Shown: piece after piece, positions 23,507 to 32,659 of the stretch
How the letters are laid out: every line of letters begins with the position of its first letter
Position numbering within the stretch: position 1 is the stretch's first letter
From: Phytoactinopolyspora mesophila
Lineage (GTDB): Bacteria > Actinomycetota > Actinomycetes > Jiangellales > Jiangellaceae
Length of the DNA: 64,000 bases
Reading direction: 5' to 3'
Assembly (NCBI RefSeq): GCF_010122465.1
Contig: NZ_WLZY01000001.1
Span: forward strand, 248,001 to 312,000
Position numbers and translations under genes: made by a program
Notes under the pieces: model-generated
Databases searched by the model: none
What the model was told of the DNA's origin: nothing
Seen by the model: only the letters and a program-made list of their open reading frames with translations

Positions 23507-26363
23507 ATGAACGAGAAACCGACCATCGACCGGAGAACCGTCCTTCGAGGTGGCGTGGCGACGGCCTTCGCCGCCGTGGCCGCGAGCCTCTCGGCGCCGG
23601 CGGCAGCCTCCGCATTACGTCCGGCTGACCGGCCATCGGGGCCAGCACTGGTGGACAAGGGCAGACCGCGAGCGGTCATCGTCGTCGCCGGGGATGCCAC
23701 CGAGAAGGAGTTGCTGGCCGCCGACGAGTTGCAAACGCATATCGAACTGATCACCGGCGCCACCCTGCCCATCAGCACCGGTGTCTCCGGTGTATCCGCC
23801 GTCCCGATATACGTCGGGCAGGCATGTCCGGATCCGATCGCCGATGACCTCGAGCCGGTCGAGGGCAGCGGCGACTCGTTCCGGCTGATCGTCGGGCCGT
23901 CGGCCATTCAGATGGCTGGCGTGGACGAAAACGGGACACTGTTCGCCGCCTACGAGCTCCTGGAGCAGTTGGGGATCCGCTGGCTGATGCCTGGCCCGCA
24001 CGGGACGGTGGCGCCCGAGTCCACCACGCTCAAAGCGGCGATTCAGGACACGGTGCAGATCCCGACCTTCGCCAGCCGCCAGATGCACTTCGTCGACAAC
24101 TATCTGAGCACCCTTCCTCCCGGCGTCGACCGTTATGAGGGCGTCGACTGGGCACGGCGTCACCGGCTGCGTGGCACGTCGTGGAACGCGCACGGCATTC
24201 CGTTGCTGCCCCCGGCGAACAGCACGACCGAGCCCGAATTGTTCATGTCTGAGAACGGACAGCCGACGGCCCAGTTGGACGTGAGCCATCCAGAGGTTCT
24301 CCGCCGTGCCATCGCGGCCGCGCGGGCCCTCCTCGCCGAGAATCCGGACCTGCGGTTCTTGCGAATGGGCCCGGCCGACGGCCACGGCTTCGGCACCAGC
24401 GACTGGGACGCCGGTGACTACGACACGCTGGCCGGACTGCCGAGCGTGACGGACCGGTACATCAAGTTCTTCAATCTGGTGCTCGACGATGTGCAGCAGG
24501 ACTATCCGGATGTCGGGCTGGCCTTCTTCTGCTACGACACGTACATGCTGCCGCCCGTCCGGGAGATTCCGAACCGCAAGATCGTCCCGGCGCTGGCTCC
24601 GATCAACGTCGACCGGATGCACACGGCGGCGGATCCCGCGGGGTGGGAACGGCGGTACTTCCTCCGGCTGGCGGACCGCTGGAGCGAGCTGGTGGACGCG
24701 TGGAGCTACCGCGGGTACCTGTTCAACCTGGCCGATCCGGGGTTTGCCGTTCTGCGGCATCGGTCCCGCCCGGGACGAGTTCCCCTTGATGGTGGAGCAC
24801 GGCTCGTCGGAGGGGCTGCGGGTGGAGGTCTCGGCCAGTTGGGGTTACGACGCTCCAGCCTTCTACCTCGCCACCAAGCTCATGTGGCAGACCGACGCCA
24901 ACCCGGTGCCGATTCTGCGGGAGTTCATGACGGCGGCGTATGGTCCCGCCGCCGCACCGATGGCGCGGTACTACGCGGCGATCAGCGATGCCATGGCCGA
25001 CGCCCCCTACTCAGCGGGGCGCTGGTTCGACCACACTGAGATCTTCCCCGCAGAGCTGATGGCCTCGCTCGACGACGAACTGTCCGCCGCTGAGTCCATA
25101 GCCGAACGCAGCGGCGACGCCGGCATCGTCGACCGGGTGCACGTCGCCCGCCTCGCCTTCGATGTCGGTGATGCCTTCCTGAAGTCCCTGCGCCACTGGC
25201 GCGACCTGGAGTTCGCAGAGGCGAAGGCCGAACATCAGAACGCGGCTGACGCTTTCACCGAAGCCGTGAGCCACAAGCCGGTCGCTCTGTATCCGCTGCG
25301 GAGAAACTTCCTGAACCTGTTCAGCGATCCGGTCAGCCAAGCCGCGGAAAGGTCCTCCGGCGGAAATCAGATTGCCGCGATGCTGCCGGACACCTGGTCG
25401 GCGCTCCTCGATCAAGACGACGCCGCCGAAGCCGATCAGGTCTATGCCGCCGACGTGCCGACGGACACCTGGCGCGAACTACGCACCAGAGGCGGATCCT
25501 GGTCTGCCCAGGGGCTTCGCTACTACCGAGGCGTGATGTGGTATCGGACAACGGTCACCGTCGATCCAGCCTGGTCCAGCCGGAAGCTCACCCTCTGGCT
25601 CGGTTCGCTGGACGAATCAGCGCGGGCATGGGTCAACGGGCATGAGGTGCCGCTGGTGGCCGGAAGCAGGGTCTTCCAGCCGTGGGAGTTCGACGTCACC
25701 GGCTTCCTCCAGTTCGACGGTCATGATGAGTTCACCCTCAAGATCACCAACGTCCGGCTGCAAGAGCTGGGTACGGGCGGGCTGACGGGCCCCGCGTTCA
25801 TCTGGGCGAGCCCGGACGTCGTCGATCCTGGTGCGGCGCCCGCTCCGTACCGGCGCGGCGACGGGTACCGTCAGCTGGACATCCCGGTTCCACCGGTCAC
25901 CGTGGACCTGGAGGGCCGACGCGTCGAGACCGAACTGCCGGACACCTGGTTCGCCATGGTGGACCCGAGGGGAGACTGCGCGAACGTCGGGCTGTGGGAG
26001 AGCGTGATTCCCACCGAGAGCCTGTGGATGTCGCTGGATACCCGCAGCCGCACCTGGCCGCAACAAGGCCTCGGCTATTTCAACGGGGGACTGGCCTATC
26101 GGACGGATGTCAGGCTCAACGGCAGCCAAATCAGCCGGGAAGCACGGCTACTGTTCACCCGGCTGAACGGCACGGCGCGCGCGTGGGTCAACGATCACGA
26201 GCTTGAGGTCGCGGCGGACGGCACGGCCTCGAGTGTCTGGGAGTTCCATGCCGGTGGGTTCCTCAGGGCCGGCACGAACTCGATTGTCGTTTCCGTCGCA
26301 GATCCGCAGCCCTCCGACGAACGACCCGGTGGTATCGCCGGACCGGCGTATCTGCTTCGTTAA
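23507..26363 (+). pseudogene. DUF4838 Tat-exported protein, interrupted by one frameshift
   Basis: Read as one gene of about 951 codons it has a Tat signal (DRRTVLRGGVATAF), then an alpha-glucuronidase-N-like domain (AADELQTHIELITGATLPI, ENGTLFAAYELLEQLGIRWLMPG) and a DUF4838 domain. Two C-terminal beta-galactosidase-like jelly-roll modules follow (SLDESARAWVNGHEV and RLNGTARAWVNDHELE). The frame changes at about 24739-24745 in CCGGGGTTTG: NLADPG is in the first frame and LPFCGIGPARDEFPLMVEH in the +1 frame. One extra base in the G or T run explains it. This may be a sequencing error or a recent mutation. The product is predicted to act on glycans with the preceding genes. Confidence 0.8.
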
Positions 26364-26373
26364 GCCCAGCAAG

Positions 26374-26459
26374 AACCCGTGCGAATAGGGAGTCGCCGGC
26401 CTTGCCAGCCGGGCGACCGCCCCGCTCACTATTCCGGCGCCCCTATTCGCGCGGGGGTT
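26374..26459. terminator. Complex hairpin between convergent genes
   Basis: The outer arms AACCCGTGCGAATAGGG (26374-26390) and CCCTATTCGCGCGGGGGTT (26441-26459) pair with one bulge or mismatch. An inner hairpin GTCGCCGGC...GCCGGGCGAC sits in the loop. Placed between the DUF4838 gene and the convergent WXG100-partner gene, it likely terminates both. Confidence 0.65.
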
Positions 26460-26547
26460 CAGTCCACATTCCACCGCTTCTCCGACGCGCGGCCGCCCAT
26501 TGCGACGACCTCGGTGGCGAAGTTGATGATGTCCTGGCCGCCGGCCT

Positions 26548-27900
26548 CTACGGGTTGGAGGACACCCACACGCCGTCGTGGCGGTACTCGCGGCTCAAAT
26601 GCTGCCGTTGGACGGTGTCGAGCCCTGCGCTGCCACCGACATCCAACCCCTTGACCTGGCCGTTGGCGAATGCACCGAACTCGGAGTCTCCGAGAGCGTA
26701 GGTATCTCGGTAGATGAATCCCCGCTCCGCGATCTCGGTCGTCAGTCGGTCTGCCGCCGTGGCGGCCATGGGGCTGGTTGGGTCCTCAAGGCTACTCAAC
26801 GTGTCGCCGATGAGTTCGGCATCGGCGGGCCAGTCGATCGGAAGCTCATAGGTGAGCTCTACGTATCGTGGATCGTCGGTGCCCAGGATGGTCTCGCCTT
26901 GCTCGCGAACGTACGCTTCACCGATCCCAGCTGCTTGGAAACGAAGCGCGGTCGGATTGCCGTCAGCGTCCAGGTCCAGCTCGACGAGGACCTCACCGTC
27001 CAGGGCGAAACCCGCCTCAACGTCGCCTGGAATCGTGTGCACGCCTGCTGCCCACTCGGCGGTCCCACGCAGGTAAACCGTTGCGGTGCCGTCGCGGCGA
27101 TACGTTCCGCCAAGGTAGGCACCAACGGCTGCTTCGCCACCTATCGTGTTGATGATCCCCATGGCTCGTATTTGGCCTTGGCCTTCGACCCCAACCTCGG
27201 CGAACCACTCGTCTGCCTCAGGCGTCCATGGTGTCTGCTGTTTGATCCATGGGTGGAACGGCCTGAGAACTGGCGACATGTTGAGGGCAATCGTCGTCGC
27301 CCCGTTGAGGACGAGGAATCTCTGGACTTCGGCTAGGTCATCGAAATAGTAAGTCGTCCCTTGTTTGAACGACAGCATCACATCGGCTGAGGCGGAGGCG
27401 CCTATGCCGTATTCCTTGCCGTCGATGATGACACCGGCCTCCAGGCCGACGCCGACGCCGGCACCGGCCGCGAACCCTTGGCCGTCGGTAACCCGGAATC
27501 GGCCGTCACTCAACTCCTCGACCAGCACGTTCTCGCCGGTCTCAAGCGTGACGACCACGGTCGCGGACACATCCACACCGCCGCCGAAAGCTCGTTGGGT
27601 GACCGGATCGGTGAGTTCGTGGTTGAACGCCGCCTCGGAGAGGTTGACCACGGGGCGGTTGTCACCCGCGCTGGCCTCGATTGCCTCGGCCAGCCGGAGC
27701 CGCTCACGCAGGCCCGGCAGTTCTTCTTGGGTCCATTGTCCGATGTCGGTGATCTGACGGAGCTCACCCGCCGCCAGACCGTGGTAAGACGCACGTGAGC
27801 GCAGCCGCGAGGCTGCGTCCAGCAAGCCCTCGCTGCCGTCCTCGAGTGACCCGATCATCGACCGCATCGCCGCGATATCGATCTGCGAGATGTCGTTCAC
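26548..27900 (-). CDS. Large WXG100-associated protein of unknown function
   Basis: The 450-residue protein begins with ~80 helical residues (DIAAMRSMIGSLEDGSEGLLDAASRLRSRASYHGLAAGELRQI) like WXG100/EspC or LXG-type N-termini. A long beta-rich acidic domain follows, with Gly-rich stretches (GFAAGAGVGVGLEAGVIIDG, GIGASASADVMLSF) and alternating strands. No catalytic motif is visible. It forms an operon with the smaller WXG100-like gene 20 bp upstream. The arrangement resembles a type VII-type secreted substrate and helper, but no ESX core gene (EccC, EccB, MycP) is in the window. It could instead be a cytosolic antigen 84-like protein. Confidence 0.65.
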   Translation of the reverse strand: MNDISQIDIAAMRSMIGSLEDGSEGLLDAASRLRSRASYHGLAAGELRQITDIGQWTQEELPGLRERLRLAEAIEASAGDNRPVVNLSEAAFNHELTDPVTQRAFGGGVDVSATVVVTLETGENVLVEELSDGRFRVTDGQGFAAGAGVGVGLEAGVIIDGKEYGIGASASADVMLSFKQGTTYYFDDLAEVQRFLVLNGATTIALNMSPVLRPFHPWIKQQTPWTPEADEWFAEVGVEGQGQIRAMGIINTIGGEAAVGAYLGGTYRRDGTATVYLRGTAEWAAGVHTIPGDVEAGFALDGEVLVELDLDADGNPTALRFQAAGIGEAYVREQGETILGTDDPRYVELTYELPIDWPADAELIGDTLSSLEDPTSPMAATAADRLTTEIAERGFIYRDTYALGDSEFGAFANGQVKGLDVGGSAGLDTVQRQHLSREYRHDGVWVSSNP

Positions 27901-27920
27901 CTGTTCATAGCCCTTCGTGC

Positions 27921-28244
27921 CTAGTAGTCGCGATTTCCATCAAGCAGCATCTGCAGCGCGGTAGCCTCACTCTCGGGCACCTCGGCTTCGGTGTTCTGCA
28001 TTCTGGTGTCGATCTGGCCGAGGATGGTTTCGACCACGTCGCGCAGCCATCGATGGTGGCCGTCGAGTTCGGCCTCGAAGGCAGTGGCCGTGGTTCGGCC
28101 CCGCCACGCGCCGTTTTCCAGCTCCTTCATAGCACCCGACAGGGCATCGCCAATGTCTGGTGCGACCTGGTCAAGAGCATTGCGTAGCTGCTGTAGGTCT
28201 GTATAGACGGGGTTCGGTACCAGAGGTTCTTCGGGGTCGCTCAT
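27921..28244 (-). CDS. WXG100/Esx-like small protein
   Basis: The 107-residue protein is almost wholly helical. Its central turn is ELENGAWRGRTTATAFEAEL, where W-R-G matches the W-x-G hairpin of WXG100 proteins, flanked by two ~40-residue helices. ESAT-6-like proteins are secreted as helical dimers through type VII systems. A typical YxxxD/E export signal is not clear at the C-terminus (the sequence ends LLDGNRDY). First gene of the two-gene minus-strand operon. The ~180 bp upstream probably hold its promoter; I see no clear motif there. Confidence 0.7.
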   Translation of the reverse strand: MSDPEEPLVPNPVYTDLQQLRNALDQVAPDIGDALSGAMKELENGAWRGRTTATAFEAELDGHHRWLRDVVETILGQIDTRMQNTEAEVPESEATALQMLLDGNRDY

Positions 28245-28423
28245 CTGGCCTCCACGTAGCCCAGCTGTCCTGGGACCCCCGCTTGATGATCATAAGCGAC
28301 AAGGAAGTTGGACAGTGATCGCGGTCCTCGGTTCGTTGCCAAGTGACTTCGCCGGAACACGCATCGACGCGGATGAGGCTCAGCTCTTGGTCGGGTTGCC
28401 GCGAAAAAGGCAGGCGGTGGTGA

Positions 28424-29041
28424 TCAGGCCTCCGGCTCGGTCTCGGGGGTGGCGCCGTTGCTGGGTACGGGCGTCTCCCGGATCCGGGCCGTCATCAAGC
28501 GCAAGATTCTCTTGAACTCGGAGATCTCCTCCTCTGTCAGGTCATCGATGATGATGTCTTGTCCGGACACCGAGAGCGGGTAGATGGCGTCGTGGGTTTC
28601 GACGCCGGCGCGCGTCAGGTACATCGGCCGCGAGCCGCGCGGGCCATCGGAGAGCACGATGAGGCCGCGACTCGCCAGAACGTTGACGCTTTTGGAGATG
28701 ACAGCCTTGTTGAGACCGACGAATTCCGAGACCTCAGTGGCGGAGGCACCTGGGTAGATCGCCAAGGACGACAGGACTCGCCAGTCGTTGGTACCAAGCC
28801 CGACGTGCTCACGGAGGAGAGTCGACTCGCGCCAGACAAGTGCATTGGAAACAAGCGCCAGCAGCCGGGGGATGAAGTTGTCCGGGTCGATGGTCGGCAC
28901 CGGCTCAGTCACCGCGTTCGGAGGCGGTGCGTGTTTCCTCCGTACGCGACTGCGGCTGGCCTTGTGCGTTTTCTCCTTGTCTTGGTCCGGGCTGTTGACG
29001 CCGGGGGCTGGCGTGTTTCTTGGGGGGCGTGGGAGGTCCAT
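28424..29041 (-). CDS. MarR-family transcriptional regulator
   Basis: The 205-residue protein has a basic, disordered ~45-residue N-terminus and a MarR winged-helix domain: LALVSNALVWRESTLLREHV, LGTNDWRVLSSLAIYPGASATEVSEFVGLNKAVISKSVNVLASRGLI and DGPRGSRPMYLTRAG (wing). ATG 29041 starts five bases after the aldehyde dehydrogenase stop, so the two are translationally coupled. The likely target is the palindrome at 30606-30619 between that operon and the divergent transketolase genes, with a pathway sugar or aldehyde as ligand. Confidence 0.87.
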   Translation of the reverse strand: MDLPRPPRNTPAPGVNSPDQDKEKTHKASRSRVRRKHAPPPNAVTEPVPTIDPDNFIPRLLALVSNALVWRESTLLREHVGLGTNDWRVLSSLAIYPGASATEVSEFVGLNKAVISKSVNVLASRGLIVLSDGPRGSRPMYLTRAGVETHDAIYPLSVSGQDIIIDDLTEEEISEFKRILRLMTARIRETPVPSNGATPETEPEA

Positions 29042-29046
29042 GAGGG

Positions 29047-30540
29047 TCAGTGAGCCGCCTGTGCCAGGGCTTGCTGGTCCAGCGTGCCGATGGAGTGGGT
29101 GTCCTGGAACGCCCGGACGCCGTGAATGCCCTGCTCCCGACCGAACCCGGACTGCTTCATTCCACCGAACGGGGCGCGCAGGTCCAGCCGGGGCGCGCCG
29201 TGGTCGTTGATCCACACGTACCCGCAGGCGAGCTTGGCGGCGACACGTTGGGCGTCGGCCTCGCTCGCGCTCCACACCGAGCCACATAGACCGCCCCAGG
29301 TGTCATTCGCCAATGTCACGGCCTCCTCTTCGGTGTCGAATCCGATCACGGGGATGACCGGGCCGAATTGTTCCTCGGTGACTACCCGTAGGTGCACGTC
29401 AGCGCCGACCACCAAAGTCGGGCGCACGAAGTTCCCGGCCGCCATCTCCCCATCGGGCAGCTGACCGAACTCTCGCACATCCGCACCGGCGGCCTTGGCC
29501 TCGGCGATGAGTTCTTCCACGAACCCCTTCTGGGCGGCCTGGTGCAACGGGCCCATGGTGGTGTCCTCGTCCAGCCCGTAGCCCAGGACCACGCGCTGCA
29601 AGCGCTCCTCCAACCCTGCGACGACTTCATCCAGCCGGGCACGGTGAACGAACACCCGTTTGGCGTTCATACAGATTTGCCCAGTGGTGTCGAAGATCGC
29701 GGCGAACAGCCGGTCCAGATGTGCGTCGTCGAGCGTGGCGTTTTGCAGGAAGATCGCCGGATCGTTACCGCCGAGCTCCAACGTGACTCGAGTCAGGGAT
29801 CTGGATGCCATCTCCATGATCTTCTTACCGCCGCCGACCGATCCGGTGAAGCAGACCTTGGCGACATCGGTGTTTTCGATCAACCCGGCCATGTTCTCAT
29901 CATGTCCGGTGACGACATTCAATACCCCTTCAGGAAGCTTTTCCGCCACCCGCTGAACGACCCGCGTGGTCGCCAGCGGCGCCGAGGGCGGTGGCTTGAC
30001 GATCACCGTGTTCCCTGCCAGCAATGCGTGCGGCAACGACGCGCCGAGGATCGCGATCGGCCAATTGAACGGCACGATGATCGTGACGACGCCTAGCGGC
30101 TGATATCCGACCTGAGTGGATACCGGGATTCCCGGCGCCGGGTCGAGCGTGGTGGATGCCTCGACCTCGTTGGTGTGGGCGAGCGCGAGCTGCCATCGGA
30201 TCTCGAAGACCAGTCCATCGACCCAGGCTTCTCCGCGGATCTTCCCGTTCTCCTGGGCCAGGATCTCCGCATCCTCGTCCCGCAGATCTCCGACTCCGGC
30301 AATCGCCTCCGCCATCATCGCCGAACGCTCATCCGCCGACAGCGACGACCAGTGCGCGAACGCGTCCTTTGCCGCGGCCACCGCATCAGCCACATCTCCC
30401 ACCGAGGCGGCCGACGCCTCTCCGACGACTCGGCCTGGCTTCCCAGGATCTGCCACTCGCAGTGTCTCATCGGTGAAACGCTCGCGCCCGCCAATGAACA
30501 AGCCAGTACGTACGCCGGTCTTTTCCATCTGTTCGGTCAT
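29047..30540 (-). CDS. NAD(P)-dependent aldehyde dehydrogenase
   Basis: The 497-residue protein is a full-length ALDH. It has PFNWPIAILGASLPHALLAG (N169-type Asn), FTGSVGGGKKI (cofactor loop), VTLELGGNDPAIF (catalytic Glu) and DTTGQICMNAKRVFVH with the catalytic Cys in GQIC. The C-terminus has the APFGGMKQSGFGRE motif. It oxidises an aldehyde to the acid. In this locus the aldehyde could be a two- or three-carbon product released by the transketolase or dehydrogenases. ATG 30540 follows GAGGTG. Its divergent promoter is shared with the transketolase operon. Confidence 0.93.
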   Translation of the reverse strand: MTEQMEKTGVRTGLFIGGRERFTDETLRVADPGKPGRVVGEASAASVGDVADAVAAAKDAFAHWSSLSADERSAMMAEAIAGVGDLRDEDAEILAQENGKIRGEAWVDGLVFEIRWQLALAHTNEVEASTTLDPAPGIPVSTQVGYQPLGVVTIIVPFNWPIAILGASLPHALLAGNTVIVKPPPSAPLATTRVVQRVAEKLPEGVLNVVTGHDENMAGLIENTDVAKVCFTGSVGGGKKIMEMASRSLTRVTLELGGNDPAIFLQNATLDDAHLDRLFAAIFDTTGQICMNAKRVFVHRARLDEVVAGLEERLQRVVLGYGLDEDTTMGPLHQAAQKGFVEELIAEAKAAGADVREFGQLPDGEMAAGNFVRPTLVVGADVHLRVVTEEQFGPVIPVIGFDTEEEAVTLANDTWGGLCGSVWSASEADAQRVAAKLACGYVWINDHGAPRLDLRAPFGGMKQSGFGREQGIHGVRAFQDTHSIGTLDQQALAQAAH

Positions 30541-30605
30541 CCCACTCACCTCTTTGTGATCGTCCGTCACGGTCGGGATCAACGTCTGGCCAAGATTAGA
30601 CGCAA

Positions 30606-30636
30606 ACTTGTTTACAAGTAAATAGGTTGCTGTTAA
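30606..30636. promoter_or_regulatory. Divergent promoter with MarR-type palindrome
   Basis: ACTTGTTTACAAGT (30606-30619) is a perfect 14-bp palindrome. For the rightward operon TTGTTT (30609-30614) as -35 and TGTTAA (about 30632-30637) as -10 are 17 bp apart, so a protein bound to the palindrome would block RNA polymerase. The MarR protein encoded next to the ALDH is the obvious candidate. Confidence 0.65.
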
Positions 30637-30752
30637 TGTCACCGCAATCGATTCCCTTGGCGAATTCGCTACCCGAGAAGGAAGAGCGACGGGGACGCAC
30701 TATCGACGACGCGTTGACCTCAGCATCAGGTGTCACCAATGAGGAGGCATTT

Positions 30753-31670
30753 ATGAGTCGAGAGATCCCAGCAGCTGATGAGCGCTATGAAGTGCTGGCG
30801 CAGCAGCAACTCGGTGTGGAAGAACTCGAGGATCTCGCGTATGAGTTGCGGGAGAAGCTGCTGCGCCTGTGCGGGACCTACGAGGGAGCTGTGCACATCG
30901 GGGGCGACCTGTCGGTGTCGGACATCCTCACGGTGCTGTTTCAGTATGGGTTGCGCGTGGACCCGTCGGATATCGCCAATCCGACACGAGACCGGTTCGT
31001 GCTCTCCAAGGGCCACGCGGCGGTGTGCATGTACATCGCGATGTCCCAGCGCGGATTCTTCGATTACGACGACATCGTCGCGACATACGGGCAGCTTGAC
31101 AGCGCATATGGGATGCATCCGTGCAAGGTTCAGCTCCCTGGAGTGGAGTGTTCGACCGGTTCACTCGGCCATGGGCTCCCGCTCGCGGTGGGGATGGCGC
31201 TGGCCGCTCGCGGGCGTGGCGAGAGTCACCGTGTCTTCTGCCTGCTCGGTGACGGTGAGACCGGTGAGGGTTCGGTCTGGGAGGCGGTGATGGCGGCCCG
31301 GTCGAACGCATTGGGCAACCTCGTCGCCTTCGTCGATCGCAACCGGCAACTGATGACGTCGTTCGCCGAGGAGCGGGTCGTCTTCGAGCCCTATGCGGAC
31401 AAGTGGCGCGCCTTCGACTGGAACGTGATCGATGCCGACGGGCATGACATGACCGAACTAGTCGGCGCGGTTGATGCGCTCCCCGCCCCAGACCAACGGC
31501 GGCCGACCGTGGTGATCTGCGAGACGGTCAAAGGCAAGGGCGTGGACTTCATGGAACGCAATCTTGCCTGGCACGCCGGCTCCCTGGGCAGCGAAGACCT
31601 CGAGCGTGCCCTCGCCGCACTCGCGGCGGCACGCGCTACCAGCACGTCTCGCGAGAAGGAGGCTGTGTAA
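30753..31670 (+). CDS. Split transketolase, N-terminal (thiamine-diphosphate) subunit
   Basis: The 305-residue protein corresponds to the first half of transketolase. It has LLRLCGTYEGAVHIGGDLSVSDIL, LSKGHAAVCMYIAM, CSTGSLGHGLPLAVGMALA and the TPP motif GDGETGEGSVWEAVMAARSN...LVAFVDRN. A strong GAGGAGG site precedes ATG 30753. Two-gene transketolases are typical of dedicated sugar-catabolic clusters rather than the central pentose pathway. It transfers two-carbon units from a ketose (phosphate). The substrate is unknown; no kinase is encoded nearby. Overlaps the C-terminal subunit gene by one base (TAATG). Confidence 0.92.
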   Translation: MSREIPAADERYEVLAQQQLGVEELEDLAYELREKLLRLCGTYEGAVHIGGDLSVSDILTVLFQYGLRVDPSDIANPTRDRFVLSKGHAAVCMYIAMSQRGFFDYDDIVATYGQLDSAYGMHPCKVQLPGVECSTGSLGHGLPLAVGMALAARGRGESHRVFCLLGDGETGEGSVWEAVMAARSNALGNLVAFVDRNRQLMTSFAEERVVFEPYADKWRAFDWNVIDADGHDMTELVGAVDALPAPDQRRPTVVICETVKGKGVDFMERNLAWHAGSLGSEDLERALAALAAARATSTSREKEAV

Positions 31671-32647
31671 TGCCCGTGACGTTCACTTTCGGGGAGATGC
31701 TCTCCGCCCGCTCCGTGATCGGCGCCACATTGGCTGAGCTGGGTGAGGATCACGAGAACCTCTGGGTGGTCACCCCGGATATCGGGGCGACCCTCGTGGA
31801 ATTCCGAGAGAAATACCCTGAGCGATTCCTCGATGTCGGCCTCGCCGAACAGGCCTGTGTAGGCATCGCGGCGGGCTTGGCGTATGACGGGATGATTCCC
31901 GTCGTGTCCGGGATGCTGCCGTTCCTGTCGATGCGCGCGTTAGAGCAGGTCCGCACCGATGTGTGCTATCCGAACCTCCCGGTGAAGATCATCGGAACCC
32001 ACGGCGGCCTGGTTGGCAACGGCGGTTCGACGCACTATGCGGTGGAGGACCTGTCGCTGATGTGCTCGTTGACGAATATGACCGTGACCTCGATAGGGGA
32101 CCCGCTCATGGTTGGAGACATCATCCGGCAGTCGATGACCATGTCCGGCCCGATCTACATCCGCCTCGCGGTGGGCAAGAAGGACAAGATCCTCTACGAA
32201 TCCGGCCAGCACAACGTGCGAATCGGCGAGGGCATCGTCGCCCGTGACGGTCGGGACGTCACGCTCTTCACGCACGGCACCACTGTCGCCCAGGCCCTGA
32301 CCGCTGCCGATCAACTCGCCGACGAGGGCCTGTCGGTGCGAGTGGTGGACATGTTCACTCTCAAACCTGTCGACGAGGATCTCATCGTCCGCTGTGCGGA
32401 GGAGACGACCGGCCGGTTTGTCGTGTTGGAGGATCACCTCGCCTATGGCGGCCTCGCTACTCGCGTCGCCGACGTCGTCGCCGACCGCGGCATCCGCCTG
32501 ACCTCCTTTGAACGCCTCGGCATCCCGCAGGTCTACGCCGGCTTCGGCGAAGACGAGCAGTTGCGGAACAAACACGGCTACGGGCTCACCGCGACGCTCG
32601 ATGCCGTGCGTCGAGCAGCGACGACGGCCGTGCCCGCCGGCGTCTGA
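31670..32647 (+). CDS. Split transketolase, C-terminal subunit
   Basis: The 325-residue protein has the pyrimidine-binding domain (DHENLWVVTPDIGATLVEFREKYPERFLDVGLAEQACVGIAAGLA, including the Glu that activates the cofactor). The transketolase C-terminal domain follows (VTLFTHGTTVAQALTAADQL, VRVVDMFTLKPVDED). It completes the active site with the preceding subunit. Start and previous stop overlap (TAATG), which ensures equal synthesis. The domain order and length match other split transketolases of sugar catabolism. Confidence 0.92.
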   Translation: MPVTFTFGEMLSARSVIGATLAELGEDHENLWVVTPDIGATLVEFREKYPERFLDVGLAEQACVGIAAGLAYDGMIPVVSGMLPFLSMRALEQVRTDVCYPNLPVKIIGTHGGLVGNGGSTHYAVEDLSLMCSLTNMTVTSIGDPLMVGDIIRQSMTMSGPIYIRLAVGKKDKILYESGQHNVRIGEGIVARDGRDVTLFTHGTTVAQALTAADQLADEGLSVRVVDMFTLKPVDEDLIVRCAEETTGRFVVLEDHLAYGGLATRVADVVADRGIRLTSFERLGIPQVYAGFGEDEQLRNKHGYGLTATLDAVRRAATTAVPAGV

Positions 32648-32659
32648 GAGGAGGAGATC

